Shown here piece after piece: positions 34,972-44,420 of a stretch of DNA of 64,000 bases. Location of the stretch: the NCBI RefSeq assembly GCF_010993705.1, contig NZ_WOFO01000012.1, forward strand, positions 86,288 to 150,287, given 5' to 3'. The notes beneath the pieces are model-generated. The model worked only from the letters and a program-made list of their open reading frames with translations. It was not told where the DNA came from and did no database searches. How positions within the stretch are numbered: position 1 is the stretch's first letter; every line of letters begins with the position of its first letter. The position numbers and the translations under genes are program-made. The DNA comes from Cyclobacterium sp. SYSU L10401. GTDB taxonomy: Bacteria > Bacteroidota > Bacteroidia > Cytophagales > Cyclobacteriaceae.

Positions 34972-37900
34972 CTATGTCCCTGACTTTTCTACCTTATTGA
35001 AATTTCCTTGCGCTATTTTGGTTTGCAACAAATCCTCCCTGTCCAACCAATACTGCCTGCTAAACAAAAAAACAATGTTCCAGTTTCTGGCGGTCAACAA
35101 CTGCGGGTGATATACAAAAGCCTCCTTTGCTGTTTTGGAAGCAAAAAATCTTTGATCATCAGTCAAAATTGCAGCCAGGGCTTTGCCATTTTCCTTCACC
35201 TCCAAATCCATCACCTTAACATAGGGATTTTCTCCCACTTCATGGTTGCCATAGGTTCCCAGTAGCCTGTCTTTCAATGACCAATTATTATCAAACCCTT
35301 GTACTTTCAGGACAGACTTTTCAGGGCTTTTTCCCTCCTGTATTGCAGCAGCATAAGCAATGTATTCGCACAACAACCTGATCCCTGGATTTTTCAGGTG
35401 CTTCTCCTTAAAATCGCTCTCCAACAGACTTGTAATCAAAATACTTTCTTTTCTTGCCCTTGTAACGGCTACATTCAATCGGTTTTCTCCTCCCTTTCTT
35501 GACAGAAGCCCAAAATTGGCCGTAAACCTTCCTTCCGGATTCCTGGCGTAGCCCACAGAAAAGACCACCCTGTCAAATTCATCTCCCTGTACATTTTCTA
35601 TGTTTTTTACCTTTATATATTTGTCCTTTCTGAGGTTATCATCCTCCTCCAACAAGGTAAGGATCAAAATCATCTGGTAATAATTAAACGTAATGACCCC
35701 CAGAGAATCTGATGGATGCTTGGCTCTTAGTTTAATCAGCTGTGTCAATACCTCCTTTGCCTCAACAAGGTTCGTCTGGTTTTCCCAAACCCCATCCGTT
35801 GAAATCATTTTAACACCTTGCTCGTTGCTATTCAATACTTTCCTATCGGGCAACATGTAAAGCCGTTCCTCATAGAAATGTACATTCGAAAAATGGATCA
35901 AGGGCAGGGTTGCGCTCCTGTAGTGGGTACTGAGGTGAAAAGTAGGGAAAAATTTACCGGCCATGTCCAATAAGGCGTCAATTTCCAACTCCATTTTTTC
36001 TTCCTCTGATTGAATTCTTGTCTGGTACAAATCATAGGGCTGAAGTTGCTGGCTGTCCCCTGCAATGAGCACTTGTTTTCCACGCATCATCATGGGCAGC
36101 CCCCTTTCGAAATAACATTGGCTGGCCTCATCAAAAATAACCAGATCGAAGTCCTGTTCCAGCGGGAAGAGGGCCGATGCCGTCTCCGGAGAAGCCAACC
36201 AGCAGGGCACCAATCTGAATATTTCATCTTTATAATAGGCGATTAATTTTTTGACCGACCAGATTTGCTTTTTTTTACTTACCTGGTGAGCCAGTTCCCG
36301 GTAAGTAATGAGATTGTTCAGGCGGTTGTATTCCAATTGATGGCATACCTCCTCCCTCAGTCGCATTTCTACAATAAAACGGGCCGTCTTGAGCTTTTCT
36401 TCAACAGAAAATTCAAAATCAGAGATGTAACTTTTTATTTGAGGACCATAGATTTCTTTCAAAACCGGATATTTTGCCTCTAAATGCCCCACCCAACTGA
36501 CCTTCAAGCTGGATAGAAATATTTGCCGTAGGCTGGAAAAATCCCTGTCAGGAAAGGTATCAATGATTTTTTCGGCAACCTTTCTTTCGACTTCATTCAT
36601 CTGGCTTCTGAGCCGGTCAAATCTTATCAACTCATCCACCTCTCTGATAAGATTTTGACTGACTTCCTGCAGTTTCCCCTCATCTGGTGAACTCAGCAAA
36701 TGTTTGATCTGAATCTCACTGAGATATTTCCTCCAATTGGAAAAATGGTCTTCCACCCAGTCATTGATTACGGTAACCCCCTCCAGGAGAGATTGAAAAT
36801 GGCCGTAGGAAAATTGCGGCTTGTAAAAATAAGAGGCTAAAACTCCCAAATCATGCATGATAAACCGGGCCTTCAATGCCTTCACCAGGACGCCGGCCAT
36901 CTGATTGAACGAATGAATCGTAAATGGCTTTTCAGGCAGTTCAATCCAGGTCTTTTGTGCCAGAAGGGTATACTGGTGATTTAAATTCATTCTGTTTTCC
37001 AGCCTTTGAATCAATATCCTGATATCCTCCTTATTTTTCTTTAAGCCATTTTGTTCCAGCAGGGAAATGACTTCCCCATACTTTTTAATATCCAGACTGA
37101 CTGCCACCTTACCATACCAGGACTCCATTTTCTTTGCAGCCTGAACAGCCTTTCTCAAAACTCCCTCTACCTCATGATCTCCGATATTCCATTCTATTCC
37201 CTCTTCTGCAAATAACTTACGTACCATATCTACTTTACTTTCCAGCCATAAATGGTCAAGTGAAGCAGGATCATGCGCCATGAAAATTTTGAATTTTTCA
37301 TAAATCTCCGGACTATTGATGCTTTGCATCAAATCCTCAATCTTATCTTTTTGTTGGAAGGATTGATAAATCAGGCTATATTCAAAAGTATCGGCCAACA
37401 TGGTATCCAGGTCTTTCTTGGCCGTAAGTTTGACGGAGGAAAGTTCCTGAAAAGTATCCGCTACCCTCTTATAAGCTTCGGGTCCGAATACAGAAAAATC
37501 TACCCGGTGAAGCCAAAACGAAGATGCCACCTGGAACTTGCTAAAGAAAAATTGGTACTGTTCGAAATTTGCCAGAAAACGATCCAGGTCATCCAATCTA
37601 AAAGACCGGTAAAACTGCGTCATGTCGACCCCCTCTTCTCCATAATCTGAAGTAAGATAGAGTTCTTTTGCAGGTACTCCGCAATCAGTCACATCAAAAA
37701 GTGCTTCTTTATATTCTTCAAAAAAATCTGTATACTTCTCAATATTCCTGCACATTTGCCCAAAATTCCGCTCCAGTTGAATGGCATCCAGGGAACGATT
37801 GAGGCTTTGATAATTATCCAGGGAACTGATTTGGTGGTCTATTTTCTTGTAAAGCTCTTTTCTATCTCCCCGGTAATCATGAACCAGGGCGGAGAAATTT

Positions 37901-38973
37901 GCCATTCCCTGAGCAGATAAGCGTTGGTACACCACATCCAGGGCCGCCCTTTTTTGAGAAACAACCAATACTTTTTTACCCCTGGAGGTAAAATCTGCGA
38001 CTAAATTACAAATCAATTGGGATTTTCCGGTACCAGGTGGTCCCTGGACGACACAAGACTGCCCGGATTTTACATGTTTGATCACCTCTTCCTGGTTTGC
38101 ATCCATTGGAAAGGTATTGTAAAGGTTGCTCTCCAGGCTTTGTCTGCTCGGCTCAGACACTTTTCCGAAGCAATCAGCAAACAATTCTTCCAGGTTCTCC
38201 TGAGTGGCTTGTCTGATCAGTTGCTCATAGTCATCCATCAGAAAGGAGTTTTTTTGGGAAAACTGCCCTAAAAGCGCATAAGGCTGAAGCCGCAGCAATC
38301 CCGTTTCAGAATAATTCTCCAAATCATCCTTACTCAAATCGGGGAAAAACTCCAGTTTATCCTGGTAAATCTCTCTATTAAAATTTAATTCAACCTGATT
38401 TTTCAGGTAATGATACAGGTCTGTTCGAAACCCCATGGGCTCTTTGCTGAAATCCTCCATGGAGAGTTCCAGCCATTCTTTGTCAAAAGGTCTTCCGAGT
38501 GCCTGGCTGTAAGCCAGAAGGAAGGAAGGGTTTAGGAAGGGAAGCTCCCCGATGCTCTTTCTCAAATACCAGGTTTTGTCCTCCAGTACCAATTCGACCG
38601 GAAAAAATATCAAGGGACACCGTATCAATTGTTCATTCAGTAATTTACCCTCTACAAAAGGCCAGCCTACAAATAAACTTTTTTCTCCTGTTTCTTCAAT
38701 AGCGAAACGGACATGATGTTGCAAACGCTTTAGTCTGGTAGAAAGTTGATTAACATTCTTGTCCCTTGAGTCCAGCTCCTGAATCAAGGGAATATTTCTT
38801 TTCCTTCCCAGCAATTCATTGATATAAAAAAAGGAAGGGTGATTGTTCAAAAAATGAAAGTCCTTTAAATCAATCATCTGGCTTTGAATGATTTTCGGGA
38901 GAAAAATAGACCGATTATTGGAAGAAAGATCCACCAAACGGTTTAAATAAACCTTAAAAATATCTTTTAGCAT
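34972..38973 (-). CDS. Large SF1 (UPF1-like) helicase with DUF4011-like start and Vsr-like C-terminus
   Basis: A 1333-residue nucleic-acid helicase. The first ~290 residues start with LVDLSSNNRSIFL, like the LLDLSxRNRLLNF motif of DUF4011 helicases. Walker A is GPPGTGKS (311-318), Walker B DEAS (948-951), motif III VLIAGDSQQLQP (from 968) and motif VI NRLNVAVTRAR (1164-1174). The long ~600-residue gap between motifs I and II is a helical insert. Residues about 1240-1320 (VMDLEVKENGKALAAILTDD then NWNIVFLFSRQYWLDRE) align in pattern with Vsr-like nuclease domains, but the catalytic Glu expected in IECDG reads ILTDD. It follows an SDR gene by 6 bp. Role in defence or repair is inference. Confidence 0.9.
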   Translation of the reverse strand: MLKDIFKVYLNRLVDLSSNNRSIFLPKIIQSQMIDLKDFHFLNNHPSFFYINELLGRKRNIPLIQELDSRDKNVNQLSTRLKRLQHHVRFAIEETGEKSLFVGWPFVEGKLLNEQLIRCPLIFFPVELVLEDKTWYLRKSIGELPFLNPSFLLAYSQALGRPFDKEWLELSMEDFSKEPMGFRTDLYHYLKNQVELNFNREIYQDKLEFFPDLSKDDLENYSETGLLRLQPYALLGQFSQKNSFLMDDYEQLIRQATQENLEELFADCFGKVSEPSRQSLESNLYNTFPMDANQEEVIKHVKSGQSCVVQGPPGTGKSQLICNLVADFTSRGKKVLVVSQKRAALDVVYQRLSAQGMANFSALVHDYRGDRKELYKKIDHQISSLDNYQSLNRSLDAIQLERNFGQMCRNIEKYTDFFEEYKEALFDVTDCGVPAKELYLTSDYGEEGVDMTQFYRSFRLDDLDRFLANFEQYQFFFSKFQVASSFWLHRVDFSVFGPEAYKRVADTFQELSSVKLTAKKDLDTMLADTFEYSLIYQSFQQKDKIEDLMQSINSPEIYEKFKIFMAHDPASLDHLWLESKVDMVRKLFAEEGIEWNIGDHEVEGVLRKAVQAAKKMESWYGKVAVSLDIKKYGEVISLLEQNGLKKNKEDIRILIQRLENRMNLNHQYTLLAQKTWIELPEKPFTIHSFNQMAGVLVKALKARFIMHDLGVLASYFYKPQFSYGHFQSLLEGVTVINDWVEDHFSNWRKYLSEIQIKHLLSSPDEGKLQEVSQNLIREVDELIRFDRLRSQMNEVERKVAEKIIDTFPDRDFSSLRQIFLSSLKVSWVGHLEAKYPVLKEIYGPQIKSYISDFEFSVEEKLKTARFIVEMRLREEVCHQLEYNRLNNLITYRELAHQVSKKKQIWSVKKLIAYYKDEIFRLVPCWLASPETASALFPLEQDFDLVIFDEASQCYFERGLPMMMRGKQVLIAGDSQQLQPYDLYQTRIQSEEEKMELEIDALLDMAGKFFPTFHLSTHYRSATLPLIHFSNVHFYEERLYMLPDRKVLNSNEQGVKMISTDGVWENQTNLVEAKEVLTQLIKLRAKHPSDSLGVITFNYYQMILILTLLEEDDNLRKDKYIKVKNIENVQGDEFDRVVFSVGYARNPEGRFTANFGLLSRKGGENRLNVAVTRARKESILITSLLESDFKEKHLKNPGIRLLCEYIAYAAAIQEGKSPEKSVLKVQGFDNNWSLKDRLLGTYGNHEVGENPYVKVMDLEVKENGKALAAILTDDQRFFASKTAKEAFVYHPQLLTARNWNIVFLFSRQYWLDREDLLQTKIAQGNFNKVEKSGT

Positions 38974-38979
38974 GAAATA

Positions 38980-39792
38980 TTACTTAAAAGGTGAGTCTTT
39001 TTCCTTAGCCATGTGGTTATAGACCACCTGGTCCATTATTCCAGGTACCCATTTATTCAAAAATGAAGCCAGTTTGCCCTGGCGGGTGAGAATAAGGTCT
39101 CTCTTTCTTTTCCGAAGGGACTTCAGTATGGCTGCTGCCACTTCATCTGCCGTCATCATCTTCTCCTCATCCCTGGGAGATTCATTTTGTGTACTTCCAT
39201 CTGCCAGCAGGGCATTATTCCGAATATTGGAGGCGGTAAATCCCGGGCATACCACCAGTACATGGACGCCTAATTTCATCAGTTCTGTCCTCAGGGATTC
39301 AAAAAAACCATTCATAGCAAATTTACTAGCTGTATAGGCCGTTCTGGCAGGAGTACCCCTGAAACCATTAATGGAGGAAATACCAATGATGGCACCCTTG
39401 TTTGTTATGATGTCATCCATGCAATATTTAGTAGCATAAACGGTACCCCAAAAATTGATATCCATGACCCTATGGAAAACTTTCAAATCCAAATTTCTGA
39501 ATAGGGCACGCATGCTGATACCGGCATTATTGATCAAGATATCTATTCTGCCAAACTTTTCCCTTACATCTTGGGCCATTTTTTCATTTTGAACAGGATC
39601 CGCAGCATCACAAATTCCCCCGGCACAATTGATTCCCTCTTTCTGAAGCAGGACCAGAGTTTCATCCAATTTCACCTGGCTTCTACCTGTAATCCAAATC
39701 CTGGCTCCTGCTTGTCCAAAAACCCTGGCACATGCAGCACCAATGCCAGATGTGGCCCCAGTGATGACTACTACTTTGTCTTTTATTTCCAT
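38980..39792 (-). CDS. Short-chain dehydrogenase/reductase
   Basis: A 270-residue NAD(P)-dependent oxidoreductase. Classical SDR features are present: nucleotide loop VVVITGATSGIGAACARVFG, NNAGIS, the catalytic triad with Ser in IGISSINGF and YTASKFAMNGF (Tyr and Lys), and the VCPGFTASNIR cofactor segment. The C-terminus (SLRKRKRDLILTRQGKLASF) carries a hydrophobic tail seen in membrane-associated SDRs. Substrate unknown. It precedes the big helicase by 6 bp and is divergent from rlmD. Confidence 0.9.
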   Translation of the reverse strand: MEIKDKVVVITGATSGIGAACARVFGQAGARIWITGRSQVKLDETLVLLQKEGINCAGGICDAADPVQNEKMAQDVREKFGRIDILINNAGISMRALFRNLDLKVFHRVMDINFWGTVYATKYCMDDIITNKGAIIGISSINGFRGTPARTAYTASKFAMNGFFESLRTELMKLGVHVLVVCPGFTASNIRNNALLADGSTQNESPRDEEKMMTADEVAAAILKSLRKRKRDLILTRQGKLASFLNKWVPGIMDQVVYNHMAKEKDSPFK

Positions 39793-39866
39793 AGCTAATT
39801 TTTATCAAGTTATGCAAAAACCTGAAAGCATTCGGGACAAATTTAATCCCTTTGACCGAAAATCAT

Positions 39867-39874
39867 TAATTTTG
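39867..39874 (+). promoter_or_regulatory. Candidate -7 element just before rlmD
   Basis: TAATTTTG fits TAnnTTTG and lies 6 bp before the rlmD ATG, implying a very short leader. No clear -33 TTG. Confidence 0.35.
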
Positions 39875-39880
39875 CAACCT

Positions 39881-41290
39881 ATGTCAAGAAAAATGAAGAA
39901 TAAGGTCCTTCAAAGGCTGAAAATAGAAAGAATAGCAAGCGAAGGCAAATGCGTGGGACACCATGAAGGAAAAGTAGTATTTGTAAGCAATGTGGCACCT
40001 GGTGACATAGTGGATGTACGGGTAACCAGGGGCAGGAGCAGCTACATGGAGGCTGAGGCCATTCAGATTCATGAATATTCTGAGAACAGAGTAAGCCCTT
40101 TTTGTGAACATTTTGGCACTTGCGGGGGCTGTAAATGGCAACACATTTCCTATGAACTTCAAATGAACTATAAAAGGCAACAGGTGGTGGATCAATTCCA
40201 AAGAATTGCCAAGGTTCCCTTACCGGAAGTGATGCCCATCATCGGTGCCAAAGATACCAGGTATTACCGCAATAAACTTGACTTTACCTTTTCCAATAAC
40301 AGGTGGCTTACCCGGGAAGAAATTGATTCCGGAGAAAACCTTGAAAGAAATGCCCTGGGTTTTCATATCCCCAAAAGGTTTGACAAGATAGTTGACATCA
40401 ACCATTGCTACCTGCAGGACGGTATTTCAAATGACATCAGGAATGAATTGAGAACTTTTGCCTTGCAGCAAAACCTGACTTTTTACGATATCATCCACCA
40501 AAACGGATTGCTCCGGAACCTCATCATCAGGAATACAGCCGATGGGCAAACCATGGTGATTGTACAATTTGGTGAAGATGATCCGGCCGGCATAGACCAA
40601 ACCATGCGCTTCCTTAACGAGCGGTTTCCCGAAATCACCTCCCTGCTATACATTGTAAACCTGAAAAAGAATGAGACCTTTCTGGATCAGGACATCCATA
40701 CTTTTGCCGGAAAAGAATACATTGAGGAAAGCATGGAAGGACTGAAATTTAAAATCAGGCCCAAATCGTTCTATCAAACCAATTCTCTTCAGGCCTACCG
40801 TTTGTACCAGGTAGCACGGGAATTTGCAGGACTGACCGGGGAGGAAACGGTTTACGACCTCTACACGGGTACCGGTACCATCGCTAACTTTGTCGCAGGA
40901 AAGGCCAAACAGGTGATTGGCATTGAATATGTGGAGCCTGCGATAGAGGATGCCAGAGAAAATGCCCGTCACAACCAGCTTACCAACACCTTGTTTTATG
41001 CCGGAGACATGAAGGAAGTGTTAACTGAGGATTTTGTCAGTCAGCATCAAAAACCCGACGTAATCATTACCGACCCTCCAAGAGCGGGCATGCACGAAGA
41101 CGTGATCCAAATGCTCCTGAAATTGTCGCCTCCTAAAATCGTATATGTCAGTTGCAACCCTGCCACTCAGGCCAGAGATGTGGCCCTGCTTTCGGAAAAA
41201 TACCAGGTAAAGCGCATACAGCCTGTGGACATGTTTCCACAGACCTATCATGTAGAAAATGTAGTATTACTAGAATTGAATGAGCAATGA
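39881..41290 (+). CDS. rlmD: 23S rRNA (uracil-5-)-methyltransferase, RlmD/TrmA family
   Basis: A ~469-residue SAM-dependent methyltransferase that makes 5-methyluridine in 23S rRNA. The N-terminal TRAM domain is followed by the Fe-S cysteines C-x5-C-x2-C in PFCEHFGTCGGCKWQH, the SAM site VYDLYTGTGTIANFVA, the IIRNTADGQTMVIV region, the DPPRAGMHEDVIQ motif and the catalytic VYVSCNPATQARD with Cys. The ATG at 39881 (MSRKMKNKVLQRL) is preferred over the upstream start at 39743 because the earlier part overlaps the SDR gene and contains promoter-like sequence. Its stop overlaps the next gene by four bases. Confidence 0.92.
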   Translation: MSRKMKNKVLQRLKIERIASEGKCVGHHEGKVVFVSNVAPGDIVDVRVTRGRSSYMEAEAIQIHEYSENRVSPFCEHFGTCGGCKWQHISYELQMNYKRQQVVDQFQRIAKVPLPEVMPIIGAKDTRYYRNKLDFTFSNNRWLTREEIDSGENLERNALGFHIPKRFDKIVDINHCYLQDGISNDIRNELRTFALQQNLTFYDIIHQNGLLRNLIIRNTADGQTMVIVQFGEDDPAGIDQTMRFLNERFPEITSLLYIVNLKKNETFLDQDIHTFAGKEYIEESMEGLKFKIRPKSFYQTNSLQAYRLYQVAREFAGLTGEETVYDLYTGTGTIANFVAGKAKQVIGIEYVEPAIEDARENARHNQLTNTLFYAGDMKEVLTEDFVSQHQKPDVIITDPPRAGMHEDVIQMLLKLSPPKIVYVSCNPATQARDVALLSEKYQVKRIQPVDMFPQTYHVENVVLLELNEQ

Positions 41291-41667
41291 TGATAAGCAA
41301 CGAAAATGACCCGGAACTAAACGGAAAATACCTGGGGACTATCAGCAGTGATTTTATAAAAATTTGTGAAACCCTTAAAGAAGCTTCCTATCAGGTGAGA
41401 AAAAGAGGTTTTTCAGATTATCCCATTTTTCCCATCAGCAAAACAGAGCAACCCATAGGGAAGCTTTTCCTCAGCAAGGATGAAAAACCCATTGATTGGA
41501 ATTACTACATCACCTACCTGGATGAATTTCTTCAAAGAAAACTTATCAAGGAAGATGCATTGGAACAGTTTAAGGCTACTTATAAAGATCCGGATGAGTT
41601 TTGTTGCCTTTTCGTAGTGGATGAAACCTTTACCAATTTCCTTTACATCCCCTACCCCAATGAATGA
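41287..41667 (+). CDS. Hypothetical protein co-transcribed with rlmD
   Basis: A 126-residue acidic cytosolic protein with no known domain. It begins MMISNENDPELNGKYLG (or three bases later) and has EASYQVRKRGFSDYPIFPIS, PIDWNYYITYLDEFLQRKL and CCLFVVDETFTNFLYIPYP. It looks well formed: it has normal composition and is coupled by ATGA overlap to rlmD. Function unknown; a translation-related role is only suggested by the neighbour. Confidence 0.7.
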   Translation: MMISNENDPELNGKYLGTISSDFIKICETLKEASYQVRKRGFSDYPIFPISKTEQPIGKLFLSKDEKPIDWNYYITYLDEFLQRKLIKEDALEQFKATYKDPDEFCCLFVVDETFTNFLYIPYPNE

Positions 41668-41708
41668 CCAAAACAAGGGAATAAAAGCCTGCTGATTGTA
41701 CTTGACCG

Positions 41709-42740
41709 TTAAAAATGCTGCCAACCTTGAGCATTGAGGGGCACTGCTGCTCCACTTTTGGTAATCAGTACCTTACCCTCCTCCTGAGCAGTCACGTGCC
41801 CTATGAAATGAATATCCGGATGCTTCTCCAGGAGATTAAAATCCTTTTGATCTATGGTAAATAAAAGTTCATAATCTTCTCCGCCATTCAACACACAGGT
41901 AATGGGATCCATATTAAACTCCAGGGCTGTATCGTAAGTTTGCTTATCGATGGGAAGCTTGTCTTCATAAATGGCAACCCCGACCCCGGAAGCTTTGCTA
42001 ATATGGAAAAGCTCTGACGCCAATCCATCCGAAATATCCATCATACTGGTAGGAACCAGGTTTAATTCTTTAAACTCGTGTATAATATCCATTCTGGCAT
42101 CGGGCCTGAGTTGCCTGCCTGTGATATAGGGGTATTTGTCAAGCTGAGGCTGCATTTTGGGATCTGAAAGAAATACCTGTTTTTCCCGTTCCAAAACCTG
42201 AAGCCCCATAAAAGCTCCACCAAGATCCCCTGTTGCACAAATAATATCATTCACCTTCGCTCCGGAACGGTAGCTGATTTCTTCCTTTGTTGCTTCTCCT
42301 ATGGCCGTGACCCCAATGATTAAACCAGATCTGGAAGCGGTGGTATCTCCACCGACCACATCAAGGTTATAATGCGTAGCGGCCAGATTGATTCCTTCAT
42401 AGAAGGCTTCCACTGCTTCAATTGAAAACCTGTTGGATAGGCCCAGGCTTATGGTGACCTGCTTGGGAACAGCATTCATGGCCGCCACATCACTGACATT
42501 AACTGCAATGGCTTTAAATCCCAGGTGCTTTAAGGGGGTGTAAGACAAATCAAAATGAACTCCTTCCAGCAACATATCTGTAGTCACCACACGCACCATA
42601 TCCGTAGGGGCCAGCACCGCTGCATCATCACCTATCCCCTTTAGGGAACTGGCATGTTTCAGGTGGATATGCTTACTTATCTGATCAATAAGTCCAAATT
42701 CTCCAAGCGTTCCTATCTCTGTTCTTTTTTCCTTATCCAT
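41709..42740 (-). CDS. thiL: Thiamine-monophosphate kinase
   Basis: Phosphorylates thiamine monophosphate to thiamine diphosphate. The 343-residue form from ATG 42740 shows LKGIGDDAAVLAPTD, VVGGDTTASRSGLIIGVTAI, MMDISDGLASELFHI and NGGEDYELLFTID. The upstream extension to 42806 contains unlikely sequence and overlaps the epimerase gene more deeply, so ATG 42740 (or 42746) is preferred; it overlaps that gene's stop by 8 bases. No other thiamine gene is near. Confidence 0.93.
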   Translation of the reverse strand: MDKEKRTEIGTLGEFGLIDQISKHIHLKHASSLKGIGDDAAVLAPTDMVRVVTTDMLLEGVHFDLSYTPLKHLGFKAIAVNVSDVAAMNAVPKQVTISLGLSNRFSIEAVEAFYEGINLAATHYNLDVVGGDTTASRSGLIIGVTAIGEATKEEISYRSGAKVNDIICATGDLGGAFMGLQVLEREKQVFLSDPKMQPQLDKYPYITGRQLRPDARMDIIHEFKELNLVPTSMMDISDGLASELFHISKASGVGVAIYEDKLPIDKQTYDTALEFNMDPITCVLNGGEDYELLFTIDQKDFNLLEKHPDIHFIGHVTAQEEGKVLITKSGAAVPLNAQGWQHF

Positions 42741-43140
42741 AAGCATTCTTATCCTGACACAATTCCACCAATACACCATTGGTTGATTTTGGATGCAAAA
42801 ATACAATTAATTTGTTATCCGCACCATCCTTTGCCTCCTCATTCAAAAAAGCAAAACCATCACCTTTTAATCTTTCCACCTCTTCCTGGATGTTTTCAAC
42901 AGCAAAAGCCAGGTGGTGAATACCTTCCTTTTTTTGCGCTAAAAACCTGGCTATGGGGCTATCATGGGCAGTGGCCTGCAACAGTTCCACCTTGACGTCC
43001 CCCACCTGAAAAAAGGACACCTTTACTTTTTCTCCTGCTACCATTTCCTGTTTATATGCCTCTTTACCCAATAATTTTTCAAAAATCTGATTGGATACCG
43101 TCAGGTCCTCCACTGCTATGCCAATATGTTCAATTTTCAT
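42733..43140 (-). CDS. mce: Methylmalonyl-CoA epimerase
   Basis: Interconverts R- and S-methylmalonyl-CoA on the propionate pathway. A VOC-fold protein starting MKIEHIGIAVEDL, with metal His in MKIEHIGIA and GIHHLAFAVENI and Glu in VKVELLQAT and NGVLVELCQ, and the GKEAYKQEMV segment. ATG 43140 (or 43143) is preferred over a longer frame from 43197, whose extra residues are not in the family. Its stop is inside the thiL start. The mutase genes are not in this window. Confidence 0.9.
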   Translation of the reverse strand: MKIEHIGIAVEDLTVSNQIFEKLLGKEAYKQEMVAGEKVKVSFFQVGDVKVELLQATAHDSPIARFLAQKKEGIHHLAFAVENIQEEVERLKGDGFAFLNEEAKDGADNKLIVFLHPKSTNGVLVELCQDKNAYG

Positions 43141-43251
43141 CATGATTTTACTATCTTTGTTTGGTGATCCATTAAATATAATGGAATTAATTTTCAACCT
43201 TATTGGTTTAAAAAGGTATTGAGCAAGTCATAAATTAAAAATTGAAAAGAT

Positions 43252-43578
43252 ATGATCATCGTTTCAGAAAAAGCCAGGGATCGTATCCTTGAATTGAGAC
43301 AGGAAGAAAACAGGAACACGGAAGAAAATATCAGGGTATCTGTGAAAGGTGGGGGTTGTTCAGGATTAATGTACGATTTGGGATTTGACAACAGCACCTC
43401 AGAAACAGACCATGTTTTTGAAGACAAAGGAGTCAAAATAATTGTGGACAGAAAAAGCCTGTTGTACCTGGCAGGTACTACATTGGAATTCAGTGACGGA
43501 TTAAACGGCAAAGGTTTTCAATTTGTCAATCCCAATGCTTCCAGAACCTGCGGTTGTGGAGAAAGCTTTTCTATCTGA
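43252..43578 (+). CDS. A-type iron-sulfur carrier (IscA/ErpA family)
   Basis: Cytosolic A-type Fe-S assembly/delivery protein of 108 residues. The three conserved cysteines are C36 (GGGCSGLMYDL), C100 and C102 (TCGCGESFSI). The fold boundaries and length are standard for IscA, SufA or ErpA; which one cannot be told. It is followed by a terminator. Confidence 0.93.
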   Translation: MIIVSEKARDRILELRQEENRNTEENIRVSVKGGGCSGLMYDLGFDNSTSETDHVFEDKGVKIIVDRKSLLYLAGTTLEFSDGLNGKGFQFVNPNASRTCGCGESFSI

Positions 43579-43599
43579 ATTCCAGGGAATATTGTTAAG

Positions 43600-43641
43600 A
43601 TTCCAGACCGTGTGAAACTTGTCTGCGGTCCGGAATTTTTA
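43600..43641 (+). terminator. Terminator of the A-type Fe-S carrier gene
   Basis: ATTCC-GACCG on the left pairs with CGGTC-GGAAT on the right (one mismatch) and is followed by a T-rich run. Confidence 0.75.
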
Positions 43642-43733
43642 TTTTCTTTTCACAGACCTGGTCCAACCTAATCAGGAAGCCTTTCCTGCTATCGCTTCAG
43701 ATTTACTTCAAAAACGCCTCCTTTATTTGAACA

Positions 43734-44420
43734 ATGAAAATTCTTTTAATTGAGGATCAATTAGAACTTTCGGACAATATCACGGAGTTTCTGGCATCAG
43801 TTGGAATTTCCTGCGAAGCCTGTAGCAATTGCTTTGATGCTCAGGATAAGTTGCTGGTCAACACCTACGACAGTATCGTCCTGGATATCATGCTTCCGGA
43901 TGGAAGCGGGCTGGAACTCATTGATTTGATCAAAAAAAACCAAACCAAAAGTAACATCCTCATTATTTCTGCCAAGGGCTCGCTAGGGGATAAGATCGAA
44001 GGCCTGGAATTAGGCGCAGATGATTACCTTACCAAACCCTTTCACCTGGCTGAATTACATGCCCGGCTAAAAGCCCTTTACCGTAGAAACCAACTGGATG
44101 GGTCAGATGTCCTTACCTTTAAGGAAATTCAGGTTAATCCCGAAAATTTACAAGCTCTGATCAACCAGACACTGCTAGACCTGACCAAAAAAGAATTTGA
44201 CCTGCTACTTTTCTTCCTGACCAACAAAGACAGGGTACTAGGCAGGCAAGCGATTGTGCAACACTTATGGGGAGATTATACCGATGACCTGGCCAACTTT
44301 GACTTTGTCTACCAGCACATCAAAAACCTTAGAAAAAAAATCTGTCAGGCGGGAGGAAAAGATTACATCGAAACAGTCTATGGTATAGGCTATAAATTTA
44401 ACACCTCTCCAGAAAAATGA
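43734..44420 (+). CDS. OmpR-type response regulator
   Basis: A 228-residue DNA-binding response regulator. Receiver domain 1-115 has the phosphoacceptor D51 (VLDIMLPDG), acidic pair near residue 8 and K in LTKPFHLAEL; the C-terminal winged-helix trans-reg domain reads KKEFDLLLFFLTNKDRVLGR and VYQHIKNLRKKI. Its gene overlaps the histidine kinase start by four bases, and a TonB receptor follows 42 bp later, suggesting that the pair senses or controls that receptor's substrate. Confidence 0.95.
   Translation: MKILLIEDQLELSDNITEFLASVGISCEACSNCFDAQDKLLVNTYDSIVLDIMLPDGSGLELIDLIKKNQTKSNILIISAKGSLGDKIEGLELGADDYLTKPFHLAELHARLKALYRRNQLDGSDVLTFKEIQVNPENLQALINQTLLDLTKKEFDLLLFFLTNKDRVLGRQAIVQHLWGDYTDDLANFDFVYQHIKNLRKKICQAGGKDYIETVYGIGYKFNTSPEK

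Noticed and set aside
34762..34983. 73-residue plus-strand frame after gldH
   Set aside because: No recognisable content and overlaps the converging helicase gene's end.
39743..39880. N-terminal extension of rlmD
   Set aside because: It overlaps the SDR gene and contains a promoter-like element; the family start is at 39881.
42741..42806. N-terminal extension of thiL
   Set aside because: It reads through the end of the epimerase gene and adds residues absent from ThiL proteins.
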